Shown: one piece after another, positions 15,508-23,673 of the stretch
Layout: every line of letters starts with the position of its first letter
How positions within the stretch are numbered: position 1 is the stretch's first letter
NCBI GenBank assembly: GCA_020723285.1
Contig: DYJE01000009.1
Location: 1-64,000, forward strand
Source: Desulforapulum autotrophicum
GTDB taxonomy: Bacteria > Desulfobacterota > Desulfobacteria > Desulfobacterales > Desulfolunaceae
Direction of reading: 5' to 3'
Length of the DNA stretch: 64,000 nucleotides
Translations under genes and position numbers: made by a program
Notes under the pieces: generated by a model
Databases searched by the model: none
What the model saw: the letters and a program-made list of their open reading frames with translations, nothing else
What the model was told of the DNA's origin: nothing

Positions 15508-17625
15508 ATGTCGGAAGATCGGACGGTCAGCGTCGAAGAGCTGTTAAACCACAAGGATGTGTGTGGAATTATCGATGACGTGAGCCAGGAAATCAGGGAA
15601 AGAAGGGCGTTTGTCCCGCCGCTTTGCGATGTCTTTTTTACCCCCTTCACCGTTCTTGAAGACGATGACAGTTATGAATTCGAAATCGACAAGGAAACCC
15701 GCAAACAGCTTCCACACATCATCGGGAACAAAGTTCAGCAGGTGAAGGGTGTCGAATCCGGGGACCGGGCTGTCATCGAAGCCGTCAAACACAATTTTTC
15801 GCGGACACGGACCATCGGCATCGTGTTTTCAGGCGGACCGTCACCGGGAGGACACAATGTCATCGCAGGGCTTTACGACGCCGCGAAAAAAGCCAATCCA
15901 GCCAATAAAATCATCGGGTTTTACATGGGGCCCGACGGAATCATCGAGGGGGATTTCGTCACCATCACCCGTGAACTGGTGGACAAATACAGAAATGTGG
16001 GCGGTTTCTCCATGATAAAGACCGGCCGGACGAAAATCGACAGCACGGAAAAAATGACGCTGTCCAGGGAAACCTGCAAAAGCTTAGGGCTTGACGCCAT
16101 CGTGGTGGTCGGCGGCGACGATTCCAACACCAACGCGGCGTTCATGGCCCAGGCCATGTTCGAGGACGGGGTGCAGGTCATCGGCGTCCCCAAAACCATT
16201 GACGGCGATATCCAGGTGAAAGACGTCAACGGGCGGATTCTCTGCGCCATGTCCTTTGGTTTTCACACCGCGGCACGGTCCTATGCCAAAAATATCAGCG
16301 ATCTTTGTTCCGACGGAAGTTCGGACGTGAAATACTGGCATGTCTGCAAGGTCATGGGGCGGGTGGCCAGCCATCTGGCCCTGGAGGTGGCCCTCCAGAC
16401 CCATGCCAACATGACACTCATCGGCGAAGATCTGTGCAACTACATCGACAAGGAAAAACTCGATAAATCAAGGGCCGAAGGCACGGTGGACTACTCGGCC
16501 TACGGCATGACTCTCCGTCATCTTTCGCGGGTGATCTGCAAAGCCATCATGAAGCGGGCGGCTGTGGGGAAAAACTACGGCGTCATCGTGATTCCCGAAG
16601 GGCTTCTGGAATTCATCGACGAAGTCCAGGTGTTCATCATTAAACTGAACTCCATTATCGCGGAGTACAACGAACTGCACGACACGGATTTCCACACGGC
16701 CTTTCCTTTTCTTGAAGACAAACGGGAATACCTTCGGCGGCTGGTCCGGGGAATCCGTGACACACGGGCCGCAGCGATCTGGAACGCCAGGGATGACGAG
16801 CTTTTCAGCGACATTCCTGAATTTTTTCAGGAAGGACTTCTGATGGAGAGGGACAGCCACGGCAACTTCCAGTTCTCTCAGGTGAAAACCGAGACGCTCC
16901 TGATGCAGATGGTGGAGGATTACCTGGAGATTCTCAAGGAAAAAGGGCAGTACAAGATCGGGATTGACAAGGAGTATTTCAAAAAAACCATGACCAAGGC
17001 GGGGCTTGATCCGGAAGTCATCGGGACGGCCATTTTCAGGAATTACTGCAATGACCCGTTCTGCCTGGTGAAAGAGGATATCTTCACGCAGAAAACGTTG
17101 AAAAAGGCACTGGCCAAAGCGCGGGTTATCGGCGAAGACGATAAAATTCCCGCAGCCATCGCAAAGATCTACAGCAAGTCGGTGCCCAAGCTGAAAGTCC
17201 AGACGTATTTCTACGGCTATGACGGCCGGGGTGGCGACCCCACACGGTTCGACTGCATGTACACCTACAATCTGGGCATGACGGTGTTCAGTCTCGTGGC
17301 CAACGGCGCGACGGGCCAGATGGCCGCCATCCGAAACCTGGAAAAACACTTCTCCCACTGGGAGCCCATCGGCATTCCCATTGCCCCCTTGATGCACCTC
17401 GAAGAACGGGGAGGAAAAATGTCCCTGGTTCTTGAAAAAAGCGTGGTGGACATGGAATCCAACGCCTTCCGTGTGGTCAAGTCCATGCGCGATGCCTGGC
17501 TTGCAGCGAATACCGGTGAAGACCGTTACAGAAAGCCCGGCCCCATCCGTTTCACCGGCAAAAGCGAAGAGGAACGGCCCATGACGCTGGTGCTGAACTC
17601 CATCAGCCGGGAGGATTTAGCTTAA
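15508..17625 (+). CDS. pfp: Diphosphate-dependent 6-phosphofructokinase (long clade)
   Basis: 705 residues, about twice the bacterial PfkA length and typical of the PPi-dependent long group. It interconverts fructose 6-phosphate and fructose 1,6-bisphosphate using pyrophosphate, a reversible step of glycolysis and gluconeogenesis. Visible motifs: FSGGPSPGGHNVI near residue 105, GGDDSNTN (the second Asp is the mark of PPi rather than ATP use), PKTIDGDIQ with the catalytic Asp, and MGRVASHLALEVA. The start at 15508 follows GGGGAGGAAGG closely; the frame extends to 15490. Use of PPi fits an energy-limited anaerobe, because PPi is abundant from sulfate activation. The gene stands alone. Confidence 0.92.
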   Translation: MSEDRTVSVEELLNHKDVCGIIDDVSQEIRERRAFVPPLCDVFFTPFTVLEDDDSYEFEIDKETRKQLPHIIGNKVQQVKGVESGDRAVIEAVKHNFSRTRTIGIVFSGGPSPGGHNVIAGLYDAAKKANPANKIIGFYMGPDGIIEGDFVTITRELVDKYRNVGGFSMIKTGRTKIDSTEKMTLSRETCKSLGLDAIVVVGGDDSNTNAAFMAQAMFEDGVQVIGVPKTIDGDIQVKDVNGRILCAMSFGFHTAARSYAKNISDLCSDGSSDVKYWHVCKVMGRVASHLALEVALQTHANMTLIGEDLCNYIDKEKLDKSRAEGTVDYSAYGMTLRHLSRVICKAIMKRAAVGKNYGVIVIPEGLLEFIDEVQVFIIKLNSIIAEYNELHDTDFHTAFPFLEDKREYLRRLVRGIRDTRAAAIWNARDDELFSDIPEFFQEGLLMERDSHGNFQFSQVKTETLLMQMVEDYLEILKEKGQYKIGIDKEYFKKTMTKAGLDPEVIGTAIFRNYCNDPFCLVKEDIFTQKTLKKALAKARVIGEDDKIPAAIAKIYSKSVPKLKVQTYFYGYDGRGGDPTRFDCMYTYNLGMTVFSLVANGATGQMAAIRNLEKHFSHWEPIGIPIAPLMHLEERGGKMSLVLEKSVVDMESNAFRVVKSMRDAWLAANTGEDRYRKPGPIRFTGKSEEERPMTLVLNSISREDLA

Positions 17626-17813
17626 AAAAAAAGTGGTTATTGTGTGAGCTGCCCATAGTCGGCCATGCCGGTCAATCATAACCGCTTTAAAATCACTCCG
17701 GTTTAGGGGATTTTAAGATTGACAGGCATGAGGCTAAGGTATAAGCCTTTAATATCTCAGGATGTCCGAAATCAAAATCGCAATACGAAAACTGAATGCA
17801 AACATGAAGTGTT

Positions 17814-17963
17814 GATGGACTCGTAAAAAGTCGCCCGATGGCTATGGAAAAAGGCCCAGAGGCAAGGCATCGTGTTTGGCCGGGCGTGAAGGCGTACATG
17901 GAGTACGTCGAACGTCCGGCCAAACACTATAACGCCGCATATGGGCCTTTTTACGACGCCATC
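17814..17963. mobile_element. MITE-like non-coding element, 150 bp, with target duplication
   Basis: The ends form an imperfect terminal inverted repeat (GATGGACTCGTAAAAAG at the left; GATGGCGTCGTAAAAAG at the right on the other strand, two differences). Both flanks carry the same six bases AGTGTT (17808-17813 and 17964-17969), as expected of a target-site duplication. Inside, a perfect 12-bp inverted repeat (17872-17883 with 17916-17927) surrounds a smaller hairpin, so the whole element can fold into a long cruciform. There is no coding capacity; a frame open through it is the false N-terminal extension of the next gene. The rest of the 17626-18068 gap holds a weak inverted repeat near 17632-17690 and the promoter region of the nucleotidase. 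Confidence 0.75.
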
Positions 17964-18068
17964 AGTGTTGATCGCCACCATGATGGTCTAAGAACGCCTG
18001 CTTTTTTTAAGCTGTTCCACGGGAAGCGGGCGAGGTTGTTATTTGCCAATTTAACAGGGGGATATTCA

Positions 18069-20075
18069 ATGCGTAAACACGTGTTATCGTATGTTTTGTC
18101 GTTTGTCTTTTTGCTTGCCATGTCGGCCTGTTCACCAAGTGACAATAACGGTACCCTGACGTTAAAGGAAGGCGAAACCGTCAAATTCACACTTCTTCAG
18201 ACGACGGATGTCCACCATCACGTTGTGGGAACCGGCCCTTCAGCCACGTATGGTACTGAAAACGACGCCACCAAAGGGGGCTATGCGAGGCTTGCCCGCA
18301 GGATTCAGTATATCAAGGGGGAACAGGCTGCGGCAGGCTCTCCGACTGTTCTTGTGGATTCCGGAGACTTCCTGATGGGTACGGTGTACGATCTGTCTTT
18401 GGGCTCCAACCCTGCGGCGCTTGCTTTTTTTAAAACCATCGGCTACAGCGCCATCACCATCGGTAACCACGAACTGGACTACGGTCCCACACCGTTGGCC
18501 AATTTTTTCAATCTGCCCCTTGTAAACGGCCTGCCGTCAGTGTTCAAAGTGCCTGTGGTGGTTTCGAACATGCAGACCAACGGCCACACCGGCATAAACG
18601 CCCTGAAAACAGCCGGGGTCTTTAAAGAATCCCATATCATCACCCTGGATAATGGTCTTAAAGTGGGGCTTCTCGGGTTTATGGGGGCCAACGCCGCTGC
18701 TGACGCTCCGGTGAAAGCTCCTGTCACCTTTGATAACGATTTGACCGATCCCGATGTGGTTGAAGCGTTTCAGGCCAAAGTGGACGCCATCCGTGAAGCT
18801 GGTGCCCATGTGGTGGTGGTCCTTTCCCATTCGGGCATCACCGATCCCAACAGTGATGACCCGGGCGGCGACGATGTGGAGCTGGCCACTGCCGTGGAGG
18901 GTATTGACATCATCGCTTCAGGGCATGAACACCAGATGACCGCGGATGTGGTCACGGTCAACGGAACGCGGATCATCTGTGCCGGGCGTTACGGTGAAAG
19001 CCTGGCACAGCTCAATGCCACCGTGAAAATTGGAACGGGAGTCATCCAGGCATCCTACACCAATAACTGCATCGGGAACTGTGATGACGGAGACGATTAT
19101 TTTGAGGAAAACCAGGCCATCAAAGTGAAACTTGTCGGTGGGCTTGATACGGCCATCAACGCCAGTCTTGAAGCAAGCGGTCTGCCAGACGTGAATGAAA
19201 TAGTGGCGGGCACCAATTCAAGCAATCTTGCCATTCCTAACCAGCCCGGTGAGACGGGCATAGGAAATCTGGCGGCCGATTCCCTGCGGTATCTTCTGGC
19301 TGGAGCGGGCGGCAATCCCTCCATGTCCATCGTGGCCAACGGAGTTATAAGAAACGGTTATACCCTTGGCCAGCAGGTCAGTTTTGCCGATATCTATAAC
19401 ACACTGCCCTTGGGAATGACCCTCGATCCGGCGAACCAGAACATCCCTGGCTATCCTCTGGTAATGATTTATATGGACAACACCAGTATTCTGAATCTGT
19501 GCAAGCTCGCCGCTTACACCATCGGTGCTCAGGATGGGGCCTTCATGGCCTATCTGCTGGCAAACAGTCCGACAATGTATATGGCTCTGTCCAATCTGAA
19601 ACCGGATTATTATTTGAATTTTTCTGGAGTACGTTACACTTACGGCGCGGGCTATGCTGTGACCGCTGATAATGTGGCCTTGTATGGCGCCACGGATTTT
19701 TCCTGCCAGAGCGCACCTACCATCCCCTCCATCAGTCTGCTTGGAACCAACAGGATTCCCTGTGTCCTTGACCTTTACACGGCCCTGATGTTTCTGGATG
19801 CGGATATGCAGTCCCTTCTTACGGTGGCTGGCTTGCCGATCGTGCCCTACACCGGAGTTACGGGAAGCACGGTGCTGTCTGCGGACAATGTGTTGAACTC
19901 ACGTCTTGACCGGGATACGTCGACCGCGGGGGTTCAGGAAGTCAAAGAATGGATGGCTCTCCTGCAGTTTGTGACCAAGCCCACGGCTCAGGCGGGTTTG
20001 AACAACATGATTGCCGATTCCAAATACGGCAGCACAGCCCTTGGCAGCGGTAATGCTAGTCGGGTGAATCCCTAA
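18069..20075 (+). CDS. 5'-nucleotidase/bifunctional metallophosphatase lipoprotein
   Basis: 668 residues. A signal peptide ends in the lipobox LAMSAC, so the mature protein is an acylated envelope lipoprotein. The metallophosphatase domain shows the expected metal ligands in order: TTDVHHH, VDSGDFLMG, GNHELDYG, VLSHSG and SGHEHQ. The C-terminal 5'-nucleotidase domain starts near ETGIGNLAADSLRY. UshA-like enzymes hydrolyse nucleotides or UDP-sugars outside the cytoplasm to scavenge nucleosides and phosphate. The start at 18069 is preceded by AGGGGG; the longer open frame upstream runs through the MITE-like element and is not coding. It ends at a shared terminator. Confidence 0.88.
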   Translation: MRKHVLSYVLSFVFLLAMSACSPSDNNGTLTLKEGETVKFTLLQTTDVHHHVVGTGPSATYGTENDATKGGYARLARRIQYIKGEQAAAGSPTVLVDSGDFLMGTVYDLSLGSNPAALAFFKTIGYSAITIGNHELDYGPTPLANFFNLPLVNGLPSVFKVPVVVSNMQTNGHTGINALKTAGVFKESHIITLDNGLKVGLLGFMGANAAADAPVKAPVTFDNDLTDPDVVEAFQAKVDAIREAGAHVVVVLSHSGITDPNSDDPGGDDVELATAVEGIDIIASGHEHQMTADVVTVNGTRIICAGRYGESLAQLNATVKIGTGVIQASYTNNCIGNCDDGDDYFEENQAIKVKLVGGLDTAINASLEASGLPDVNEIVAGTNSSNLAIPNQPGETGIGNLAADSLRYLLAGAGGNPSMSIVANGVIRNGYTLGQQVSFADIYNTLPLGMTLDPANQNIPGYPLVMIYMDNTSILNLCKLAAYTIGAQDGAFMAYLLANSPTMYMALSNLKPDYYLNFSGVRYTYGAGYAVTADNVALYGATDFSCQSAPTIPSISLLGTNRIPCVLDLYTALMFLDADMQSLLTVAGLPIVPYTGVTGSTVLSADNVLNSRLDRDTSTAGVQEVKEWMALLQFVTKPTAQAGLNNMIADSKYGSTALGSGNASRVNP

Positions 20076-20094
20076 TACCTTACTAAAGTGAATC

Positions 20095-20130
20095 AAAAAG
20101 CCCTGCCGGGTATCCGGCAGGGCTTTTTTT
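20095..20130. terminator. Bidirectional rho-independent terminator
   Basis: A perfect 15-bp stem (20095-20109 with 20114-20128) with a 4-base loop, an A-run on the left and seven T on the right. It separates the convergent nucleotidase and ahbD genes and should stop transcription from both. Confidence 0.9.
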
Positions 20131-20156
20131 GTTTTGAATCTTTACCGGGTGACCGG

Positions 20157-21254
20157 TCAGCGTATGGACTGGGGAACGTAGGTGCAGAGGGGTTCTTCGG
20201 CCAGAAAGTCTCCGGTGGCTTCAAAGGCCCTGGCCCGGCATCCTCCGCAGACCCGCTTGTATTCGCAGGGGCCGCATTTTCCGGTCAGAAGGTCGTAGTT
20301 TCTCAAGGCCAGGAATTTTTTCGAGCTTGTCCAGATTTCATCGAAGGGTTTTTCCGTGACATTGCCACAGTCGGTGTGGAGATAACCACAGGGCTGTACC
20401 ACGCCGGTGTGTGAGATGAAACAGAAACCGATGCCGCCCAGGCAGCCCCTTGTCACCGCGTCGAGGCCGTGGGTGTCGAAGGTGATGGTTTTGCCTTCGG
20501 CCCTGGCCCGCTGCCTTAGAATCCGGTAATAATGGGGCGCACAGGTGGCTTTGAGCTGGAGACTGGTCTTATCCCGCTGGTCGTAAAACCAGTTCAGAGT
20601 GTCTTCATACTCCCTGGCGGTGATGGCCTGGTCTTCAATGTCCTTGGCCCTGCCCGTGGGCACCAGCAGAAAGATGTGATGGGCCGCGGCCCCGATGTTT
20701 TCCGCCATTTCCAGGATTTTCGGAATCTGCGTGAGGTTCGCCTTGGTGATGGTGGTGTTGATCTGAAATTCCAATCCAGCGTCCTTGGCGTTTCGTATTC
20801 CTTCCATGGCTCCGTCGAAGGCTCCTGGAACACCCCGGAACGTGTCGTGGAATTCACTGCCCGAGCCGTCCAGGCTCACGCTGATCCGCTTGATGCCCGA
20901 GTCCACCATTTTTCGCGCGATGTCCGGTGTGACCAGGGTGCCGTTCACGGCCATGACCATGCGAAGGCCGATGTTCGTGCCGTACTGGGCAATGTCAAAA
21001 ATATCCGGCCTTAACAGGGGCTCGCCTCCGGTGAGAATGATGATGGGGCTTCCCACGTTTTTGATCTGATCAAGAAGTTTGAACGACGCTTCGGTTGAAA
21101 GTTCGCCTTCATAAGGTCCGTTGTCTGCCGAAGCCCGGCAGTGGGCGCAGGTGAGGTTGCAGCTCCGGGTGGTTTCCCAGGCCACGAGGCGCAACGTTGC
21201 TCCGTGTTTTTCTCCGTTTGGATGGCCGTGGCCTTTGGTGTGGGGGTGGGTCAT
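20157..21254 (-). CDS. ahbD: Haem b synthase AhbD (radical SAM/SPASM)
   Basis: 365 residues. Last step of the siroheme-dependent haem pathway: oxidative decarboxylation of two propionates of iron-coproporphyrin III to vinyls. The radical SAM CX3CX2C motif (CNLTCAHC) is near residue 32, with GGEPLL after it. The C-terminal SPASM region has the ligands GCLGGIGFC, QPCGY, DCGN and CGPCEYKRVCGGCRARA for auxiliary clusters. A histidine-rich start (HPHTKGHGHPNGEKH) is seen in AhbD proteins. It lies downstream of hemB in the same direction, after a 213-base leader that carries two inverted hairpin repeats; the SD (AAGGA) is about 12 bases from the ATG. Confidence 0.88.
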   Translation of the reverse strand: MTHPHTKGHGHPNGEKHGATLRLVAWETTRSCNLTCAHCRASADNGPYEGELSTEASFKLLDQIKNVGSPIIILTGGEPLLRPDIFDIAQYGTNIGLRMVMAVNGTLVTPDIARKMVDSGIKRISVSLDGSGSEFHDTFRGVPGAFDGAMEGIRNAKDAGLEFQINTTITKANLTQIPKILEMAENIGAAAHHIFLLVPTGRAKDIEDQAITAREYEDTLNWFYDQRDKTSLQLKATCAPHYYRILRQRARAEGKTITFDTHGLDAVTRGCLGGIGFCFISHTGVVQPCGYLHTDCGNVTEKPFDEIWTSSKKFLALRNYDLLTGKCGPCEYKRVCGGCRARAFEATGDFLAEEPLCTYVPQSIR

Positions 21255-21278
21255 AATGACAGATTGTCCTTTTTTGTG

Positions 21279-21320
21279 CCTCCGGCGGCCCTCCCGGGGG
21301 GCCAGATTTTAAAAATCTGG
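21279..21320 (-). repeat. Palindrome-GGCCCCC repeat, copy 1
   Basis: On the minus strand: a 9-bp palindrome (CCAGATTTT with AAAATCTGG) runs into a GC block GGCCCCCCGGGAGGGCCGCC followed by GGAGG. The GC block is repeated in inverse orientation at 21423-21447 with one substitution and one base fewer. The copy ends about 25 bases before the ahbD start codon, so it is in the ahbD mRNA leader. Confidence 0.6.
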
Positions 21321-21387
21321 ACAAATGTTTTTGGATTAATCTATGTGGGACCGGGTTAGATCACCAAACCATAACCCGTTTGTCAAA

Positions 21388-21447
21388 CTTTTCAAAAGCC
21401 TGCCCCAGCGAAGAGAGGGGTTTGGCCCCCGGCAGGGCCGCCGGAGG
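21388..21447 (+). repeat. Palindrome-GGCCCCC repeat, copy 2
   Basis: On the plus strand: CTTTTCAAAAG (21388-21398), a small CCCC/GGGG hairpin, then the GC block from 21423 to 21447. Its GC block pairs with copy 1, so the hemB-ahbD spacer RNA could form a stem of about 25 bp with a long loop. A third, more degenerate member is at 49323-49360. Confidence 0.6.
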
Positions 21448-21467
21448 TAAAATTCTTTTTTATTGAT

Positions 21468-22442
21468 CTAACCTCTCAAAATTTTCGCCGCATCCAGAGC
21501 CGAGTAAGTGAGGATTATGTCCGCGCCGGCCCGTTTGATGGAGGTGAGGGTTTCCATCATCACCTTTGCGCCGTCAATCCAGCCCATTTTTTCGGCGGCC
21601 TTGATCATGGCGTACTCGCCGCTGACGTTGTAGGCGGCGATGGGAAGATCGATTTCATCTTTCACCCGGCAGATGATGTCGAGGTAGGAAAGGGCCGGTT
21701 TCACCATGATGATGTCCGCGCCTTCCTCCACGTCCATGGTGGCTTCGCGTATGGCTTCAAGGGCATTGCCGGGGTCCATCTGATACGTGCGCCGGTCTCC
21801 GAATTTCGGGGCCGAGTGGGCGGCGGCCCTGAAGGGCCCATAGTAGGCCGAGCAGTATTTTACGGCGTAGCTCATGATGGGGATGTGGGGCAGCTCGTTT
21901 TCGTCCAGGGCTTCGCGGATTTCCGCCACGCGACCGTCCATCATGTCCGAAGGGGCCACCATGTCGGCTCCGGCTTTTGCGTGTGACACGGCGATCCGGG
22001 CCAGAAGGTCCAGGCTGGCGTCGTTGTCGATGATGTTTTTATCCACCATGCCGCAGTGGCCGTGGTCCGTGTACTGGCAGAGGCAGACATCGGTGATCAC
22101 TGCAAGACCGGGCACGGCGTTCTTCACTTCCTTCACCGCCTGCTGGACAATGCCGTTTTTGGCGTAGGCCTGGGTGCCCAGTGGGTCTTTCGTCTCGGGA
22201 ATGCCGAACAGCATCACGGCGGGAATGCCCAGGTCAAAAGCTTCCTTCGCCACTTTTTTCAGGTTGTCCGTAGACAGCTGATAATGGCCCGGCATGCTTT
22301 CAATGGGATTTTTCACGTTCTTTCCCCCGATGGCGAAAAGGGGAAGAATCAGGTCGTCGGTGGTCAGAACCGTTTCACGGATCATGCGCCGGAAGGCGTC
22401 GCTGGATCTCATTCGGCGGGCTCTGTATTCTGGGAACAGCAT
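21468..22442 (-). CDS. hemB: Porphobilinogen synthase (5-aminolevulinate dehydratase)
   Basis: 324 residues, normal HemB length. It condenses two 5-aminolevulinates to porphobilinogen, the common pyrrole precursor of siroheme, haem and cobalamin. The two active-site lysines are in YAVKYCSAYYGPF and MVKPALSYLDII. DVCLCQYTDHGHCG supplies the three cysteines of the zinc-dependent class, so this is a Zn-type enzyme. AGGAG precedes the ATG. It lies between ahbC and ahbD, all on the minus strand, which makes one locus for the first and last steps of the alternative haem pathway. Confidence 0.96.
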   Translation of the reverse strand: MLFPEYRARRMRSSDAFRRMIRETVLTTDDLILPLFAIGGKNVKNPIESMPGHYQLSTDNLKKVAKEAFDLGIPAVMLFGIPETKDPLGTQAYAKNGIVQQAVKEVKNAVPGLAVITDVCLCQYTDHGHCGMVDKNIIDNDASLDLLARIAVSHAKAGADMVAPSDMMDGRVAEIREALDENELPHIPIMSYAVKYCSAYYGPFRAAAHSAPKFGDRRTYQMDPGNALEAIREATMDVEEGADIIMVKPALSYLDIICRVKDEIDLPIAAYNVSGEYAMIKAAEKMGWIDGAKVMMETLTSIKRAGADIILTYSALDAAKILRG

Positions 22443-22459
22443 GAGGGGCTCCTTTTCGG

Positions 22460-23644
22460 TCAGGGCTTGGCGATTTCTTCAGCGGTCAGGTAGCAGGCCG
22501 GATCTTCGGCCCAGACATCGTCGGTCAGGGCTTCGGCCCGGACCCGGAAATTTCCGGCGCAGATGTCCAGCCAACGGCAGGTGGCGCATCGGCCGCCCAC
22601 ATGTTTCTTTTTTTCCTTGAGTTGAAGAAGAAGCGGATCTTCGGGGTTGGTCCAGATCTGGGAAAACGGGCGCTGCCGCACATTGCCGAAACTTTTGTGA
22701 CGCCAGAACTGATCGGCGTGGACATCGCCGTTCCAGCTTACGCATCCGATGCCGTGGCCGGAGCTGTTGCCTTCGTTCATCTGGAGAAGTTCGAGCACTT
22801 CTCTGGCCCGTTCGGGATCTTCTTTCAGGAGGCGGAGGTAGACCAAAGGCCCGTCGGCGTGGTTGTCGACAGTGAGCACTTCCTTGGGCTTTCCGATGTC
22901 GTGGAGGCGTTTTGTCTCATCCATGATCATGTTCACCACTTCCCGTGTCCTTGCGTGGGACAGATCCTCTTCCACCAGCTTAGAACCCCTTCCGGCGTAG
23001 ACGAGGTGGTAGAAACAGATCCGGGGCACGTTCATGTCTTCGAGAAGTTTGAACACGGCAGGGATGTCGTTTACGTTGATGTTGTTCATGGTGAAACGGA
23101 GCCCCACCTTGATACCCGCAGCCTGGCAGTTCCGGATTCCGTCAAGGGACGCTTGAAAGGCACCTTTCTGTCCACGGAATCGGTCGTGAATCTCTTCCAT
23201 GCCGTCCATGCTGATGCCCACGTAGGAAAGGCCGATGGCTTTCAGTGTTTTCGCCATTTCGGATGTAATCAGGGTCCCGTTGGTGGAAATCACCGCCCGC
23301 ATGCCTTTGGATACGGCGTATTCCGCCAGTTCCGGCAGATCTTCCCGCATCAGGGGTTCACCACCTGAAAAAAGGATGACCGGTGCACCGAAAGCTGCGA
23401 GGTCGTCAATAAGGGCCTTGCCCTCCGCCGTGCTGAGTTCGTCACTGTCAGCCATGGTTTTTGCGTGGGCGTAACAGTGGATGCAGGTAAGATTGCATCG
23501 CCTTGTCATGTTCCACACCACCACCGGTTTTTTGTCGATGGAAAACTGGAGAAGGTGGGAGGGAAGACTGCCGGAGTGGCGTCCGTATCGCAGGGCGTCG
23601 GAAGGTTCCACCGTGCCGCAGTAAAGTTTGGATATACCGATCAT
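22460..23644 (-). CDS. ahbC: 12,18-didecarboxysiroheme deacetylase AhbC (radical SAM/SPASM)
   Basis: 394 residues. AhbC removes the two acetate side chains of 12,18-didecarboxysiroheme to give iron-coproporphyrin III, the substrate of AhbD. Diagnostic features: the conserved start (MIGISKLYCGTVEPSDALRYGR), the radical SAM motif CNLTCIHC near residue 50, GGEPLMRED, and a C-terminal SPASM set (GCVSWNGDVHADQFWRH, GGRCATCRWLDICAGNFRVRAE, ACYL). Relatives are NirJ of haem d1 synthesis; the start and the hemB/ahbD context favour AhbC. The gene is 17 bases upstream of hemB. ahbA/ahbB and siroheme genes are not in the window. Confidence 0.9.
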   Translation of the reverse strand: MIGISKLYCGTVEPSDALRYGRHSGSLPSHLLQFSIDKKPVVVWNMTRRCNLTCIHCYAHAKTMADSDELSTAEGKALIDDLAAFGAPVILFSGGEPLMREDLPELAEYAVSKGMRAVISTNGTLITSEMAKTLKAIGLSYVGISMDGMEEIHDRFRGQKGAFQASLDGIRNCQAAGIKVGLRFTMNNINVNDIPAVFKLLEDMNVPRICFYHLVYAGRGSKLVEEDLSHARTREVVNMIMDETKRLHDIGKPKEVLTVDNHADGPLVYLRLLKEDPERAREVLELLQMNEGNSSGHGIGCVSWNGDVHADQFWRHKSFGNVRQRPFSQIWTNPEDPLLLQLKEKKKHVGGRCATCRWLDICAGNFRVRAEALTDDVWAEDPACYLTAEEIAKP

Positions 23645-23673
23645 AGAGTCAGGGTCACTTTCAGTCTAAAGGG

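Noticed and set aside
17838-18068. N-terminal extension of the 5'-nucleotidase
   Set aside because: The frame runs through the MITE-like element; the ATG at 18069 has a ribosome site and starts a lipoprotein signal peptide.
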